Made by a program: the position numbers and the translations under genes. A DNA stretch of 64,000 nt from Distichodus sexfasciatus (taxonomy: Eukaryota; Chordata; Actinopteri; Characiformes; Distichodontidae): positions 1-64,000 of the forward strand of contig JAVGVS010000386.1 in NCBI GenBank assembly GCA_032718565.1, written 5' to 3'. This document shows, piece by piece, positions 22,086 to 31,846 of the stretch; position 1 is the stretch's first letter, and every line of letters begins with the position of its first letter. Under the pieces are notes generated by a model that saw only the letters and a list, made by a program, of their open reading frames with translations, did no database searches and was not told the DNA's origin.

Positions 22086-22186
22086 TTTACAGTGTGGGTC
22101 AAATACAGAGGTCACATTTGGTTGTGGTACATTGTTGTGCTGTGCTGTGTTCACAATGACAAATCATCACTCACTTTAACTTACTA
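22086..22186 (+). mobile_element. SINE-A copy, 3' half (split)
   Basis: gtgggtcaaatacagaggtc, acatttggttgtgg, tgctgtgctgtgttcacaat, then gacaaatcatcactcacttt. It completes the SINE begun at 20815. Confidence 0.85.
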
Positions 22187-23120
22187 ACTTTCCTCTGACA
22201 TTACAGGGTTCTTGCTTCCAGATCAGCAAAGTATGAAGCAAAGCCAGTTTGACACCAATTTGTTTGATGGAGAAGTGTGGCACGGTTCCAAATTGGGAAA
22301 TGACACTTACACCAGTGGAAAAAGTTCATATTTGGATTACTTTCACCAGCATCCGCTCCAGTTAACACCAAGAACCTGGTTGAAAAAGCTGAAATCTTCA
22401 CATTGTATTCGCTCCAAACAGAAGAAATATTCTTTTAATTACAGCACCAAGATCTGACATGGCTCCCTATCCGTCTTTTTCTTCATCTCTTCTCTCCCTC
22501 TTTTCCTCTCTAGAGGCTGAGTGTGTTAATGTGTGGATTTGACGCCGGAGAGAGCTGACTTTTACCTATTTCCCGGAAGCGAGCTGCTGTATTTGAAGCA
22601 GGTTCTGGCTGTGAATTAAACAGAAGGAGGAGAAAGAACAATGCCTGGCACGCTCTCTCCCCCCACTCTCCCTCTCTTTCGCCCAGCGGGTTCCCGCTGC
22701 TGTTCCTCGTCTCCCACTGCACCCCGACGTGGACTGAAATATTGGTTTTCACATTAGCGGCTAATAAGGAAGAGCAGAACTGCAGGCAACGCGCCCCACG
22801 TACGTCTTTCATCTGTCCAATTATGGAAAGATCTGTCCTCCATCATCACATCCTCCCATTCCTGTATGTAAAAAGCACAACAAGGAAAGATTCCCAATAA
22901 AAAGATCGAATATGCAGTATATGTATAGAGAGAGAGAGAGTTTGGAACAATATTTCTAAATAAGTATCAGTTAAATATTGTTTAAAAGTTTAAATTCATT
23001 TTTGACTGTATTTTTAATAAAAAATGTCAGGTGGTGCAACCAAATATTTGTAAATTTTTTATTAAAGAAAAAACACAAAAAACAATAATGTGTTTAGTTC
23101 TGTTGTGCTCGTGCCTTTAA
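22187..23120. other. Complex unassigned sequence, possible conserved element at 22505-22860
   Basis: 22505-22860 is balanced and non-repetitive (gacgccggagagagctgact, gcggctaataaggaagagca), with no coding domain. A short (GA)n run is at 22928-22941. The rest is AT-rich and unassigned. Confidence 0.4.
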
Positions 23121-23750
23121 GGGCCTGTGTCCACCAAAAACATTTTTTACGCTGAGAACGGTAAAAACTTCACTTCCAGAGTACTTACTCTGCGCTTCTC
23201 TCAGCGATTTTTGTTATTAAGTTACTAAAAGCGTCACTGGGCACTTCCATATTCATTCCTACTTCATGTAAACATTGTAACGTGTTGCTTTGAGATGGGT
23301 AGTTTAGTCGACGTAAATGAGATTATCTTCACAATGGAGAGAACCGGCATCTTGGCGTTTGCGGCAGTGTTTAAACTTGATACTCACATGAGACGTAGAG
23401 ATAAACTGTGCAGGAAAACAGCTGGGAGTTCCACCGATTAGGGGTTTGATCACATCATTGTAGTTTTTATTCAGACTGTGTAAATAAAGCCAAAATAAGC
23501 CTCTCCAGGTGCTCCAGATACGCCACCATTGTTGTTAGTGAGTTCTTGACTGTGTATGTTCCCCTTGATTCTGATTGGCTAGCAAGAGAGAAGTGCCACT
23601 GACGAGCCCAGTGCTGTTCTAATAGTTGAACGGATTTCAACTTGAAGCGCTCCGAGCGCTGTGGTAATAAACCGTCTCCACCAGCGTTATTTTTTCCGCT
23701 GAAGGCTCTTAGCGCTCTGAACGCTGAAGCTCATTGGATTTGTATTCTGC
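23121..23750. mobile_element. Harbinger-like MITE, copy 1 (right end lost)
   Basis: Starts gggcctgtgtccaccaaaaa after TAA and shares blocks with 40788-41294 in order: cacttccagagtactt, ctctcagcg, taagttac..aaaagcg, ccaggtgctccagatacgcc, gtgagttcttgactgtg, agagaagtgccact and gaagcgct. The right terminal repeat seen in copy 2 is missing; the copy runs straight into the 109-bp array at 23751. Confidence 0.75.
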
Positions 23751-24242
23751 TTGAGCAGTGTATTTAAGTGTTGAATTTGAGTACTTAAGTAAAATACTTG
23801 AGTGCTGTACTATAGTAGTGCAATTGTAAGTACTTAAGTACAGTAACAAAATAAAATGCTTGAGCAGTGTATTTAAGTGTTGAATTTGAGTACTTAAGTA
23901 AAATACTTGAGTGATGTACTATAGTAGTGCAATTGTAAGTACTTAAGTACAGTAACAAAATAAAATGCTTGAGCAGTGTACTTAAGTGTTGAATTTGAGT
24001 ACTTAAGTAAAAATACTTGAGTGCTGTACTATAGTAGTGCAATTGCAAGTACTTAAGTACAGTAACAAAACAAAATGCTTGAGTAGTGTACTTAAGTGTT
24101 GAATTTGAGTACTTAAGTAAAAATACTTGTGTTGTACTATAGTAGAGCAATTGTAAGTACTTAAGTACAGTAACAAAATGAACATGCTTGAGCAGTGTAT
24201 TTATGTGTTGAATTTGAGTACTTAAGTAAAAGTACTTGAGTG
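23751..24242. repeat. 109-bp tandem repeat, left portion
   Basis: ttgagcagtg (or ttgagtagtg) starts units at 23751, 23860, 23969, 24079 and 24188, a 109-110-bp period. The unit contains gaatttgagtacttaagtaa, acttgagtgctgtactatag, gtgcaattgtaagtacttaa and tacagtaacaaaat. The fifth unit is cut at 24242 by an LTR retrotransposon and resumes at 29467. Confidence 0.95.
24238..24242 (+). repeat. Left target-site duplication GAGTG of the chromovirus
   Basis: gagtg directly precedes the 5' LTR and is repeated exactly at 29467-29471, the 5-bp duplication usual for Ty3/gypsy integration. It lies in the acttgagtgctgtac part of the host repeat. Confidence 0.93.
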
Positions 24243-24730
24243 TATCACGTCTGCGCCTCCCCCCCCCGACGCTCGGATTCGCCAGAGTATTAAACCTGGG
24301 GTTTGATGTGTCCTGTCTGTTTGTTTTGGTTACGTGTGTCTGCCCCTTTAAGGTTTTCCTGCCAGTCACTTCCGGTTTTGTCTGTGTCATTGGTGACGGG
24401 TCCCCCCTTCCTTCCATGTGTCACTTCCTCATTGGTTGTGTGGGATTATGCTGTGCTATTTAATCAGGCCAATCCGGTAACCATTTTGTGTGTTCTCATC
24501 TGCAGTGTGTTGTGCCTCTCACTTCTCTCCAGCACGATGTCGCAGATTCTGAGCCACCAGAAGCGCCCATTCACTGCTGAGTTCACCACCATGCTGGTTA
24601 GTTTGTAGGACTTTGTGGGTAGCAGACGGGAACTGTGTTTGTTGTGGTGTGTGCACGAATAAAGAGCACTTTGCAGTTAAGTTCCTCGCATTTGCGTCCT
24701 CAATCCACTACACGCTGTGGAAGAATGACA
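24243..24730 (+). repeat. 5' LTR of the chromovirus
   Basis: 488 bp. It starts tatcacgtctg (the 3' LTR has tgtcacgtctg, so the first G has mutated) and ends gaatgaca. gctatttaatcagg is TATA-like and AATAAA lies at 24658-24663. Relative to the 3' LTR it lacks a segment of about 55 bp after caccatgctggtta and a shorter one in the gtgtctcccgcttctc area. Confidence 0.95.
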
Positions 24731-25640
24731 GAAGAACACACCTTCCCCATGGACGTAGCAGGGATTCCCCTCCCTGAGGATGAGATCACTACGATCCTCC
24801 GCCGGCAGACCACGCAACAAGAGCAGCTGGACCGGCTAACCCGGGCACTGCATGAAGCTCTGCCGTTCCTCTGAGGCCAAGCTGCGCTGCCGGCCGCCAC
24901 AAACCAAGCCGCCATCATTCCCGGTGCCGCTCCGCCTCCTCCGCCCAAGATACACGCTTCACTCCCGGAAAGCTACGCCGGGGACCCTGATGAGTGCCGC
25001 CGGTTCTTGATGGCCTGTGAGCTCTACTTCACCGAGTTTCCAGCACTCACCAGGAGGGAGAAGGTCACGATCAGGACAGGAGTGGGCCACGGTGCTCTGG
25101 CACGCGCAGGCGCCACTCCTCCAGGATTACCTTTTATTCGTAGAACATTTCAAGAGCGTGTTCCACTACCCGGAGCATAGCAAAGCAGGGGATGACCTCC
25201 TTCTGGATATTAAACAGGGGAATGCCTCCATCGCTGATTACACCGTGCAATTCTGGATTCTCACTGCCGGGAGCGGATGGAACGAGCCAGTCCTTCGCGC
25301 TGTGTATCGTCGGGGTCTTAGCGCCGAGCTTCAGGCTGTGATCACCTGTCGCGATGAAGGGCTCTCCCTGGAAGAACTCAGCGCCCTCACCATCTGCCTC
25401 GACCAACACCTCCACAGGAAGAAACAGAAATCAACAACATCGGCGCCTCGCGTTGCCCCAGCTCGCCCCGCCGTGGAACGGCCTTCATCCTCGTCGGCTC
25501 CGGTGGAGCCAATGGAACTGGGTGCATCGTGCCTGTTGCCAGAAGAAAGAGGTCGGCGCCAAAGGAACTGTCTCTGCCTCTAGTGCGGGGCTGCGGGGCA
25601 CTTCACGGACACCTGCCCTGTGCGGAGGACGCCCCGATGC
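24725..25640 (+). pseudogene. gag: gag pseudogene (capsid and zinc knuckle)
   Basis: Gag packages the element RNA into particles. The ATG at 24725 sits in the last bases of the LTR. The first 49 codons include a heptad-like TTQQEQLDRLTRALHEAL helix, then a TGA at 24872. Homology continues in the same frame through a proline-rich stretch and a YAGDPDECRRFL...CELYF motif typical of gypsy capsid N-termini. The frame changes near 25073, and from there EWATVLW, FVEHFKSVFHYPE and GNASIADYTVQFWILTAGSGW follow the family pattern. A C-terminal CCHC knuckle (C at 25575, C at 25584, H at 25599, C at 25614) has its third position replaced by TAG (25581). The order matches gypsy gag; the copy cannot make full-length protein. 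Confidence 0.9.
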
Positions 25641-26100
25641 ATGGTAGACAATCCTCCCCTCAGTGCCAATCAGTTTATTGTTTTTGGTGTTATAATGCTG
25701 AATGACTCACATGTGTCTGTCTCTGTTTTGCTAGATTCTGGATCAGCTGGTAATTTTATCTCCAGAACCTTGGTGTCGTCCCTGTCTGTGCCCGTGGTCG
25801 ACATTGCCAGCCCCATTGCAGTTAACTGGATGCACAGGGGGCCATCCAGTTAACTCCAAGCCAGTTACCCACATTACCACACCCATACACTTGCACATTC
25901 CTCCACAACATACAGAAAACATTCAACTCCTTATTCTAGATAACATGCAGACTGACATTATCCTGGGCCTACCCTGGTTAAGAAACCACAACCGCCGGAT
26001 TGACTGGGCCAGTGCACACATCTGTGCCTGGGCACCTTCCTGCGCTCCGGCTCACATACCCACACCCCTGCCGGTTCAGGCCACTTCAATAGAAAGCCCA
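25641..26100 (+). pseudogene. pro: Aspartic protease domain, frameshifted
   Basis: The retroviral-type aspartic protease that cleaves Gag-Pol. The active-site triad appears as LLDSGSAGNFIS with Asp at 25734-25736, in the gag frame. The C-terminal ILGLPWL signature is at about 25957-25977 but in another frame; the frame changes between 25804 and 25853, where a short ccatccagttaac/gcagttaactgg near-duplication suggests local slippage. It lies between the Gag knuckle and reverse transcriptase, the normal place in Ty3/gypsy pol. Not functional. Confidence 0.88.
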
Positions 26101-26985
26101 CATGCACACACTCCCTTCACTATCCCACACGAATACATGGAGTTAGCTGAGGTGTTTAGTGTATCTAACGCCACACGCCTGCCACCTCATCGCCCATGGG
26201 ATTACGCTATTGACCTGTTACCTGGCACTGCATCCCCCTGGTCCAGGGTCTATCCGTTGTCTGAGGCGGAAACCAAAGCAATGGAGGATTACGTGACCGA
26301 GGCGCTCAGGAATGGGACCATTAGCAGGTCTACATCCCGGCCTCTGCTAGTTTCTTCTCTATAGAGAAGAAAAATGGTGGCCTCAGATCCTGCATTGACT
26401 ACCGAGGGCTCAACGCGGTCACAGTGATGTATCCACACCCCCTTTCGCTTATCCCCTCAGCGATAGAGCAGCTCCGCGGGGCCAGGCTTTTCACTAAGCT
26501 TGACCTCCGGAGCGCCTATAATTTAGTCCGTGTTAGAGCAGGCGATGAGTGGAAGACCGCCTTTAGCACCACCTCTGGTTATTTTCATTATAATGTTATG
26601 CCTTTTGGACTGGCCAATGCACCGTCGTTCTTCCAGGCGTTTATGAACAACGTGTTCTGTGACCTGTTGAACCACTACGTTGTGGTATATCTGGACGATA
26701 TCTTGATATATTCTCCAGATTACCCGACACACGTTCAGCATGTCCAGACAGTCCTCCGTCGCTTGCTCCAACATGGGCTCTATGCCAAGGCCGAGAAGTG
26801 TGAGTTTCACCAAAGTGAGGTTGCGTTTCTTAGTTACACCATCGGGCCACAAGGGGTAGGAATGGATGATAGAAAGGTGGCAGCCGTAACTGAGTGGCCG
26901 GAGCCCACAACGGTCAAGGAGTTGCAGAGGTTCTTGGGGTTCACAAATTTTTACAGGCGCTTTATCCGGGGCTTCAGTCAGGTGG
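26101..26985 (+). pseudogene. pol: Reverse transcriptase domain
   Basis: RNA-dependent DNA polymerase of the element. The N-terminal part reads ELAEVFSVSNATRLPPHRPW and YPLSEAETKAMEDY in one frame up to about 26335, then the frame changes just before FFSIEKKNGGLR. Downstream the palm and finger motifs are intact: CIDYRGLN, FTKLDLRSAYNLVRV, MPFGLANAPSFFQAFMN, the catalytic YLDD box at 26688-26699, and the thumb/connection GFTNFYRRFIRGFSQVAAP. 26424-26985 is the longest undamaged coding stretch of the element. Ty3/gypsy assignment rests on the motifs and on RNase H preceding integrase. Confidence 0.95.
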
Positions 26986-27591
26986 CTGCCCCCTCACGGC
27001 CCTCCTCAAAGGCAAACCCAAATGCCTGGTGGTCACAGACCAGGCCCGCGCTACGTTTAAGCAGCTCAAATGCTTGTTCACCCAAGCCCCTGTGCTTAGG
27101 TTACCAGACCCCTCCAAGCTCTTCATGGTGGAGGTGGATGCCTCTGAGGTGGGCCTAGGGGGGTGCTGTGACAACGATCGGGGTCCCCAGAGAAGCTACA
27201 TCCCTGTGCCTTTTACTCAAGGAAGCTAACAGAGGCTGAGTGGAATTATGACATAGGTAACCGGGAACTGCTGGCTGTAAAGGGGGCATTGGAGGAGTGC
27301 CGGCACTGGCTAGAGGGGGCTCGACATCCTTTTGTTGTGTTCACAGACCACCGCAATCTGGAATACATCCAGCAGGCTAAGAGGCTCAACCTGAGACAGG
27401 CTCGATGGGTGTTATTCTTTACCCACTTCAATTTCACCATCACTTACCATCCTGGGTCCAAAAATGGTAAAGCCGCTGCCCTGTCTTGGTGTTTTGCGCC
27501 GCCCGAAGCCGTCAAGGTCCCGGAGCCCATTCTGCGACCCGACGTCATGGTGGCACCCATCACGTGGGATCTGGATGGGGAGATCGCCTGA
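26986..27591 (+). pseudogene. pol: RNase H domain, frameshifted
   Basis: Degrades the RNA strand of the RNA-DNA hybrid. The first half (LTALLKGKPKCLVVTDQARA, LRLPDPSKLFMVEVDASE with Asp at 27137-27139) is in a frame entered near 26987. Between about 27175 and 27215 the frame changes again; the second half carries YSRKLTEAEWNYDIGNRELL, VFTDHRNLEYIQ, RQARWVLFF and ITYHPGSKNGKAAALSW. The region ends at an in-frame TGA (27589-27591) in WDLDGEIA*. It directly follows reverse transcriptase as expected. Confidence 0.92.
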
Positions 27592-28400
27592 CTGGCGGGG
27601 GACCATCCCCCACCTGATGGTTGTCCCCTCAAAAGGGTTTTCATGCTGGAGTCACTGCAGGCTCGAGTCATAGAATGGGCACATACTATACCTGCTAGTG
27701 GACATCCGGGAATTTCACGGATGCTGTTGACTTTATCACGGACCTGCCGGTATCAAACGGGTACACCACTATCCTTGTGGTAGTGGATCGTTTCTCAAAA
27801 GGTGTTCATTTCCTGCCTCTGGTTTCTCTTCCCTCTGCCCTGCAGGTAGCCGAGGCTCTGTTCCAGCATGTTTTCCAGGTGTACGGTTTACCAGAGGACA
27901 TCCTCTCCGACCGGGGTCCGCAGTTCGTCTCTCTCGGGTGTGGAAGGCGTTTATGGAGAACCTGGGGATTACTGTGTCTCTCACCTCCGGCTACCATCCC
28001 CAGTCCAACGGGCAAGCCGAGCGCACCAACCAGGAGATGGGGAGATTCCTCCAGTCCTACTGTCATGCCCGGCAACACAACTGGGCTGAGTACTTAGTTT
28101 GGGCCGATTATGCCCAGAATTCCATCTGCCACTCTGCTACCGACCTCACCCCCTTTCAATGTGTACTGGGGCATCAGCCTCCATTGTGCCCATGTGACAC
28201 TTCGCCCACTGAGGTCCATCGGGTGGATGAGTGGTTCCGGAAGGCAGAGCAGGTCTGGGAGGGAGCACACAATCAGATCAAGCAGGCAGTTCGCCGGTTC
28301 ACTTGTCAGGCTGATCGTAGAAGGTGGGAGGCACCAGTTTACCGGACTGGTGATAGGGTTTGGCTTTCGACCCGGATTTGCGTCTTGGTCTCCCCTCACG
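27592..28400 (+). pseudogene. pol: Integrase, with zinc-domain deletion and frameshifts
   Basis: Integrase inserts the cDNA into the genome. After the TGA at 27589 the frame stays open (PDGCPLKRVFM, ARVIEWAHTIPASGHPGISR). Then comes an abrupt junction near 27722-27728 where the rest of the HHCC zinc-binding domain is missing and the catalytic core begins at VDFITDLPVSNGYTT. Core acidic residues are present: Asp 27728-27730, Asp 27909-27911 (SDRGPQF) and Glu 28019-28021 (NGQAERTNQE), with spacing fitting D,D-35-E. The frame changes near 27933, between the second Asp and Glu, and again near 28375 after TGDRVWLSTR. Inactive by several independent lesions. Confidence 0.93.
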
Positions 28401-28899
28401 TAAGCTCACCCCACGATACATAGGTTCATACACCATACTTGAAGTTGTCAACCCTGTGTCTGTTAAACTGCAATTACCTGCACACATGCGTGTCTCCCCT
28501 GTCTTTCATGTGTCTCTCCTCAGGCCGGCAGTCTGGGGTCCATTGGATCTGGGAGACGCAGACCCAGCGCTGCCAGGGGAAATCGACATCGAGGGTTCCC
28601 CCGCCTACTGAGTCCGGCAGCTGTTAGACTCCCGGCGATGGGGTGGTCAGCTGCAATACCTGGTGGACTGGGAGGGGTACGGTCTTGAGGAGCAGAGCTG
28701 GGTGCTGGCCTGGGACGTCCTCAGTCAGGACTTGATCGAGGAGTTTCACCGCTCCCGGCTGGACCGCCCGGCCCCACGCCCTCGGGGTCGGTCCCCGTCA
28801 GCCGCAGCTACAGCCAGGAGCTCGGCGGCCTGGTCGGCCACGCACTCGCCCTGCGCGGACAGGTGGGGGTCCTCGCCTCCCTTCGGGAGCCGGTCCTGA
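28401..28899 (+). pseudogene. pol: Integrase C-terminus and chromodomain
   Basis: The C-terminal integrase segment (LTPRYIGSYTILEVVNPVSV, HMRVSPVFHVSLLRP) is followed by a chromodomain: SPAY, a TGA at 28609-28611, then VRQLLDSRRWGGQLQYLVDW, EGYGLEEQSWVLAWDVL and LIEEFHRSRLDRPAPRPRG. Such domains bind modified histone tails and bias integration to particular chromatin (family knowledge). The aromatic residues Y, W and W of the binding cage are visible. An Arg/Pro/Ser-rich tail runs to the stop at 28897-28899, just before the polypurine tract. Confidence 0.9.
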
Positions 28900-28910
28900 A
28901 GGGGGGGTAC
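28900..28910 (+). promoter_or_regulatory. Polypurine tract (plus-strand primer)
   Basis: agggggggtac immediately precedes the 3' LTR. Polypurine tracts prime plus-strand DNA synthesis in LTR elements. The position is exact relative to tgtcacgtc at 28911. Confidence 0.85.
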
Positions 28911-29466
28911 TGTCACGTCTGCTCCTACTCCCCGACACTTGGATTCGCCAGAGTATTAAACCTGGGGTTTGATGTGTCCTGTCTGTTTGTTTTGGTTATG
29001 TGTGTCTGCCCCTTTAAGGTTTTCCCAAGAGTCACTTCCAGTTTTGTCTGTGCCATTGGTGATGGGTCCCCCCTTCCTTCCGTGTGTCACTTTCTCATTA
29101 GTTGTGTGGGATTATGCTGTGCTATTTAATCAGGCCGATCCGGTAACTATTTTGTGTTCTCGTCTGCGGTGTGTTGTTTGTGTCTCCCGCTTCTCACCAG
29201 CCTCTCGCTTCTCTCCAGCATGATGTCGCGGATTCTGAGCCACCAGAAGCGCCCGTTCACCGCCGAGTTCACCACCATGCTGGTTAACCATTTAGCCTCG
29301 CGGCTAAGCTAACCACTACTGACCTCTTCCACGGCAGCTTCGGGGACTTTGCGGGTAGCAGACAGGAACTGTGTTTGTTGTGGAGTGTGCACGAATAAAG
29401 AGCACTTTGCAGTCAAGTTCCTCGCATTTACGTCCTCAATCCGCTACACGCCGTGGAAGAATGACG
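28911..29466 (+). repeat. 3' LTR of the chromovirus
   Basis: 556 bp, beginning tgtcacgtctgctcc and ending gaatgacg (the 5' LTR has gaatgaca). AATAAA lies at 29394-29399. It is longer than the 5' LTR because it keeps an accatttagcctcgcggcta-containing segment. Most other differences from the 5' LTR are C/T or G/A changes. Confidence 0.95.
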
Positions 29467-29471
29467 GAGTG
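29467..29471 (+). repeat. Right target-site duplication GAGTG
   Basis: Exact copy of 24238-24242. The host repeat resumes with gagtgctgtactattgtagt. Confidence 0.93.
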
Positions 29472-29640
29472 CTGTACTATTGTAGTGCAATTGTAAGTAT
29501 TTAAGTACAGTAACAAAATAAACATGCTTGAGCAGTGTACTTAAGTGTTGAATTTGAGTACTTAAGTAAAAATGTCAGTACTGTACATAAATACAGCAAC
29601 AAAGTAAAAATACTTGATTAAAGCACCTAAGTACTGTATT
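29467..29640. repeat. 109-bp tandem repeat, right portion
   Basis: Continues the interrupted unit: gtgcaattgtaagtatttaa, cagtaacaaaataaac, then the next ttgagcagtg at 29528. 55 bp left of the insertion plus 56 bp right of the second GAGTG rebuild one unit of about 111 bp. Decays after 29600. Confidence 0.92.
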
Positions 29641-31846
29641 TTAGCTTGCATAAGACCTACCTGTAATTATTAATAATTATTAACGTGTATAGTCCACTTC
29701 TTCATTTACCAGCAATGAAGGGAATCTAGTTACAGCTAGTTATAGCTACTACGCAGAAATCACCGCAGCACAAGTTGACGTGGAGTTTTAAAATTTAGCA
29801 GGAAGCATCTAATCGCCCTGATGTGAATAATCAGTTTCTGAAAAGCAAATGACACGGGTGGCTGTCAGAGTTTTAGTTGTCAATTAAAGACTAATAACAG
29901 TAAAGAAGTAGCACACACACACACACACAAATACACATCCACAAATACACACACACAGACACAACATTTCCCCAGGCTGATTTATCTAATGACAATCTGT
30001 CTAAATACGATACGCTCAAAGGACGGAAGTCGGTGCATGCTAATGCTTGTGTTTTACACGGCACTCAACATGAGTCAACAATCCTAATGCGGCGAATAAA
30101 TAAAAAAATAAGCGGCGCGTAATGACACGTGTTTAATTCTGCACGGACGCAATTGTGGAAAATAGCAATCGGAGTGACATTAGAAATTCATTACATTGAT
30201 CTGCGAATGCGACGTCTCGTAGGGAAATGAGTTTTCCCTCCCATTTGGTCTGTCTGCTAATTATTGAAAACGAGATTTGCGTCTGATTAAAGGCTGCGAT
30301 CGTTTCAGGCACAAACACATCGACGGTGAAGCACCTGAGGTTATGTCAAGCCCGTTATCTGTAAGCACATTACACACAGATTCCCGGCTCAGCCCTGCCA
30401 TAAAAGCCAGGAAACTGATGTGGCAGTATTTTAGGATCAGATTATAAAATATGAATATAGCAGCCATATCAGACTTCTATGATTGGTTTCTGTAATAACA
30501 ATAATAACACTAATAATACGTTTCACAATAAAGTGTCATTAAAGGATGATCGTTGCACTGTGCAGTACGTGTTCAGTATGAGCAAAAAAGTTACATTAAA
30601 AAATGCTCTTCAAAAACTTGCCAAACAAAATATGTTTTTGCAAGTATAAGCTGTAAAGACAGCTCAAAATCTGCTCCATTTATTCGACTTTTATCTCATA
30701 ATGATGACTTTCTTCCTCATAATTTCAACTTTTTACCTGATCATTTCTTGTTATTATTTTTCTCTATCTACAAGAGCGAGAGCATAAACGGTATGGCAAA
30801 CCATGTGGTGGTGTTGCCAGTACCAACGCTAAACGCGAGTCAGGACCTACGTCCCTGAAATGAGTTTTTGCAGAGTGGGCTGGCTGGATATAAAATACTA
30901 ATCAACCAAAATTTTTATCAATTATACCAATTACAACTAGACACAGATGAATCTTATTGTGCAAAACAATAACTCTAAGAGACACATTAAGAGAAGCAGC
31001 TTAAATGTAACATAGCAAAGTTTAGCCGCTAAGCTAGCTAAAGCTATGTGATAACATCCCACATTAATCATATTTATTTATAATGTAAAAATTAGGAAAG
31101 GGAAAAAAACACACAATTTGAACTGTTTGCTTAAAGACTCTCTCTTTTGTTCGTGGTTTTTTTGTTCCTTCTCGCTTGATTATCTCTCCCAAAAATGTGC
31201 ATGCAAGGTCTACAATGCTACGTCAACAGTGTCACTCAGAAGTCAACCAAAGAGAATTGAAGCCTCTGAACGCTCCGAATGAAGTTCATTTTATTTGTTA
31301 ACTTGACTCCAATCATTAAGTTTTGTTGCCTTTGGCAAAATACTTATCTGATTTAAGCTAACCTTATACACAAATATAAGTAATTTTAACTTTTATTTTC
31401 AAGTATAAAATTTTTTAGGTTAACAGTGTAGAAATATTTTTGTAAATATATAAAGCTGCTGATGACAATGAAGTAAACTTCAACTTTGAACCTTGAATGA
31501 ATTCTACTACTACTACTAAAGGTACTGTTGCTACCAAATTCCTTGAAGATGAAGCGTGATGCGTGATGAAGCTGGTGACAGGTATGGTGATTTAAAAGAA
31601 ACACAAGCTGTTTATGGCAGTTTAATTGAAGTTTGAGTGTGAAGTGTGAACAGCATACATAAAGTAGATTTAATATGCACATGACTGCAGCTATTACACT
31701 GAACATGCATAATAATGAGAAGAATAGCTGGCCAAACAACTATTAAACAAAAACAATCAACAGAAAACATTATAATAGACTGAACAGTCTCCCCCGTGCA
31801 GATATGTAATTAGCAAAGAAAGGAATTTACATTTTCAAGAATGATT
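29641..31846. other. Unassigned; complex segment at 29985-30480
   Basis: (CA)n at 29911-29962. 29985-30480 is balanced, non-repetitive, with homeodomain-type taatta/attaat words (tgctaattattgaaaac, gtctgattaaaggc), and looks like a candidate conserved non-coding element. 30480-31846 is AT-rich with no recognised feature beyond short open frames. Confidence 0.4.

Larger units (their letters stand above)
24243..29466 (+). mobile_element. Ty3/gypsy chromovirus LTR retrotransposon (dead copy)
   Basis: A 5.2 kb element with two LTRs and a gag, protease, reverse transcriptase, RNase H, integrase, chromodomain order, so Ty3/gypsy with a chromodomain (chromovirus). It retains a polypurine tract and 5-bp target duplications. 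At least eleven lesions (stops at 24872, 25581, 27589 and 28609, frame changes near 25073, 25850, 26335, 26987, 27190, 27933 and 28375, and a deletion in integrase near 27725) make it non-functional. It interrupts a 109-bp tandem repeat. Confidence 0.97.

Noticed and set aside
23785..24417. 210-codon minus-strand open frame (repeating LLKHF/VTVLKYLQL peptide)
   Set aside because: It is the translation of the 109-bp tandem repeat plus the start of the LTR; the period shifts between 109 and 110 and no domain is present.
24700..28487. Several minus-strand frames of 60-100 codons opposite the retrotransposon
   Set aside because: Shadows of gag-pol in the antisense frames; no independent signal.
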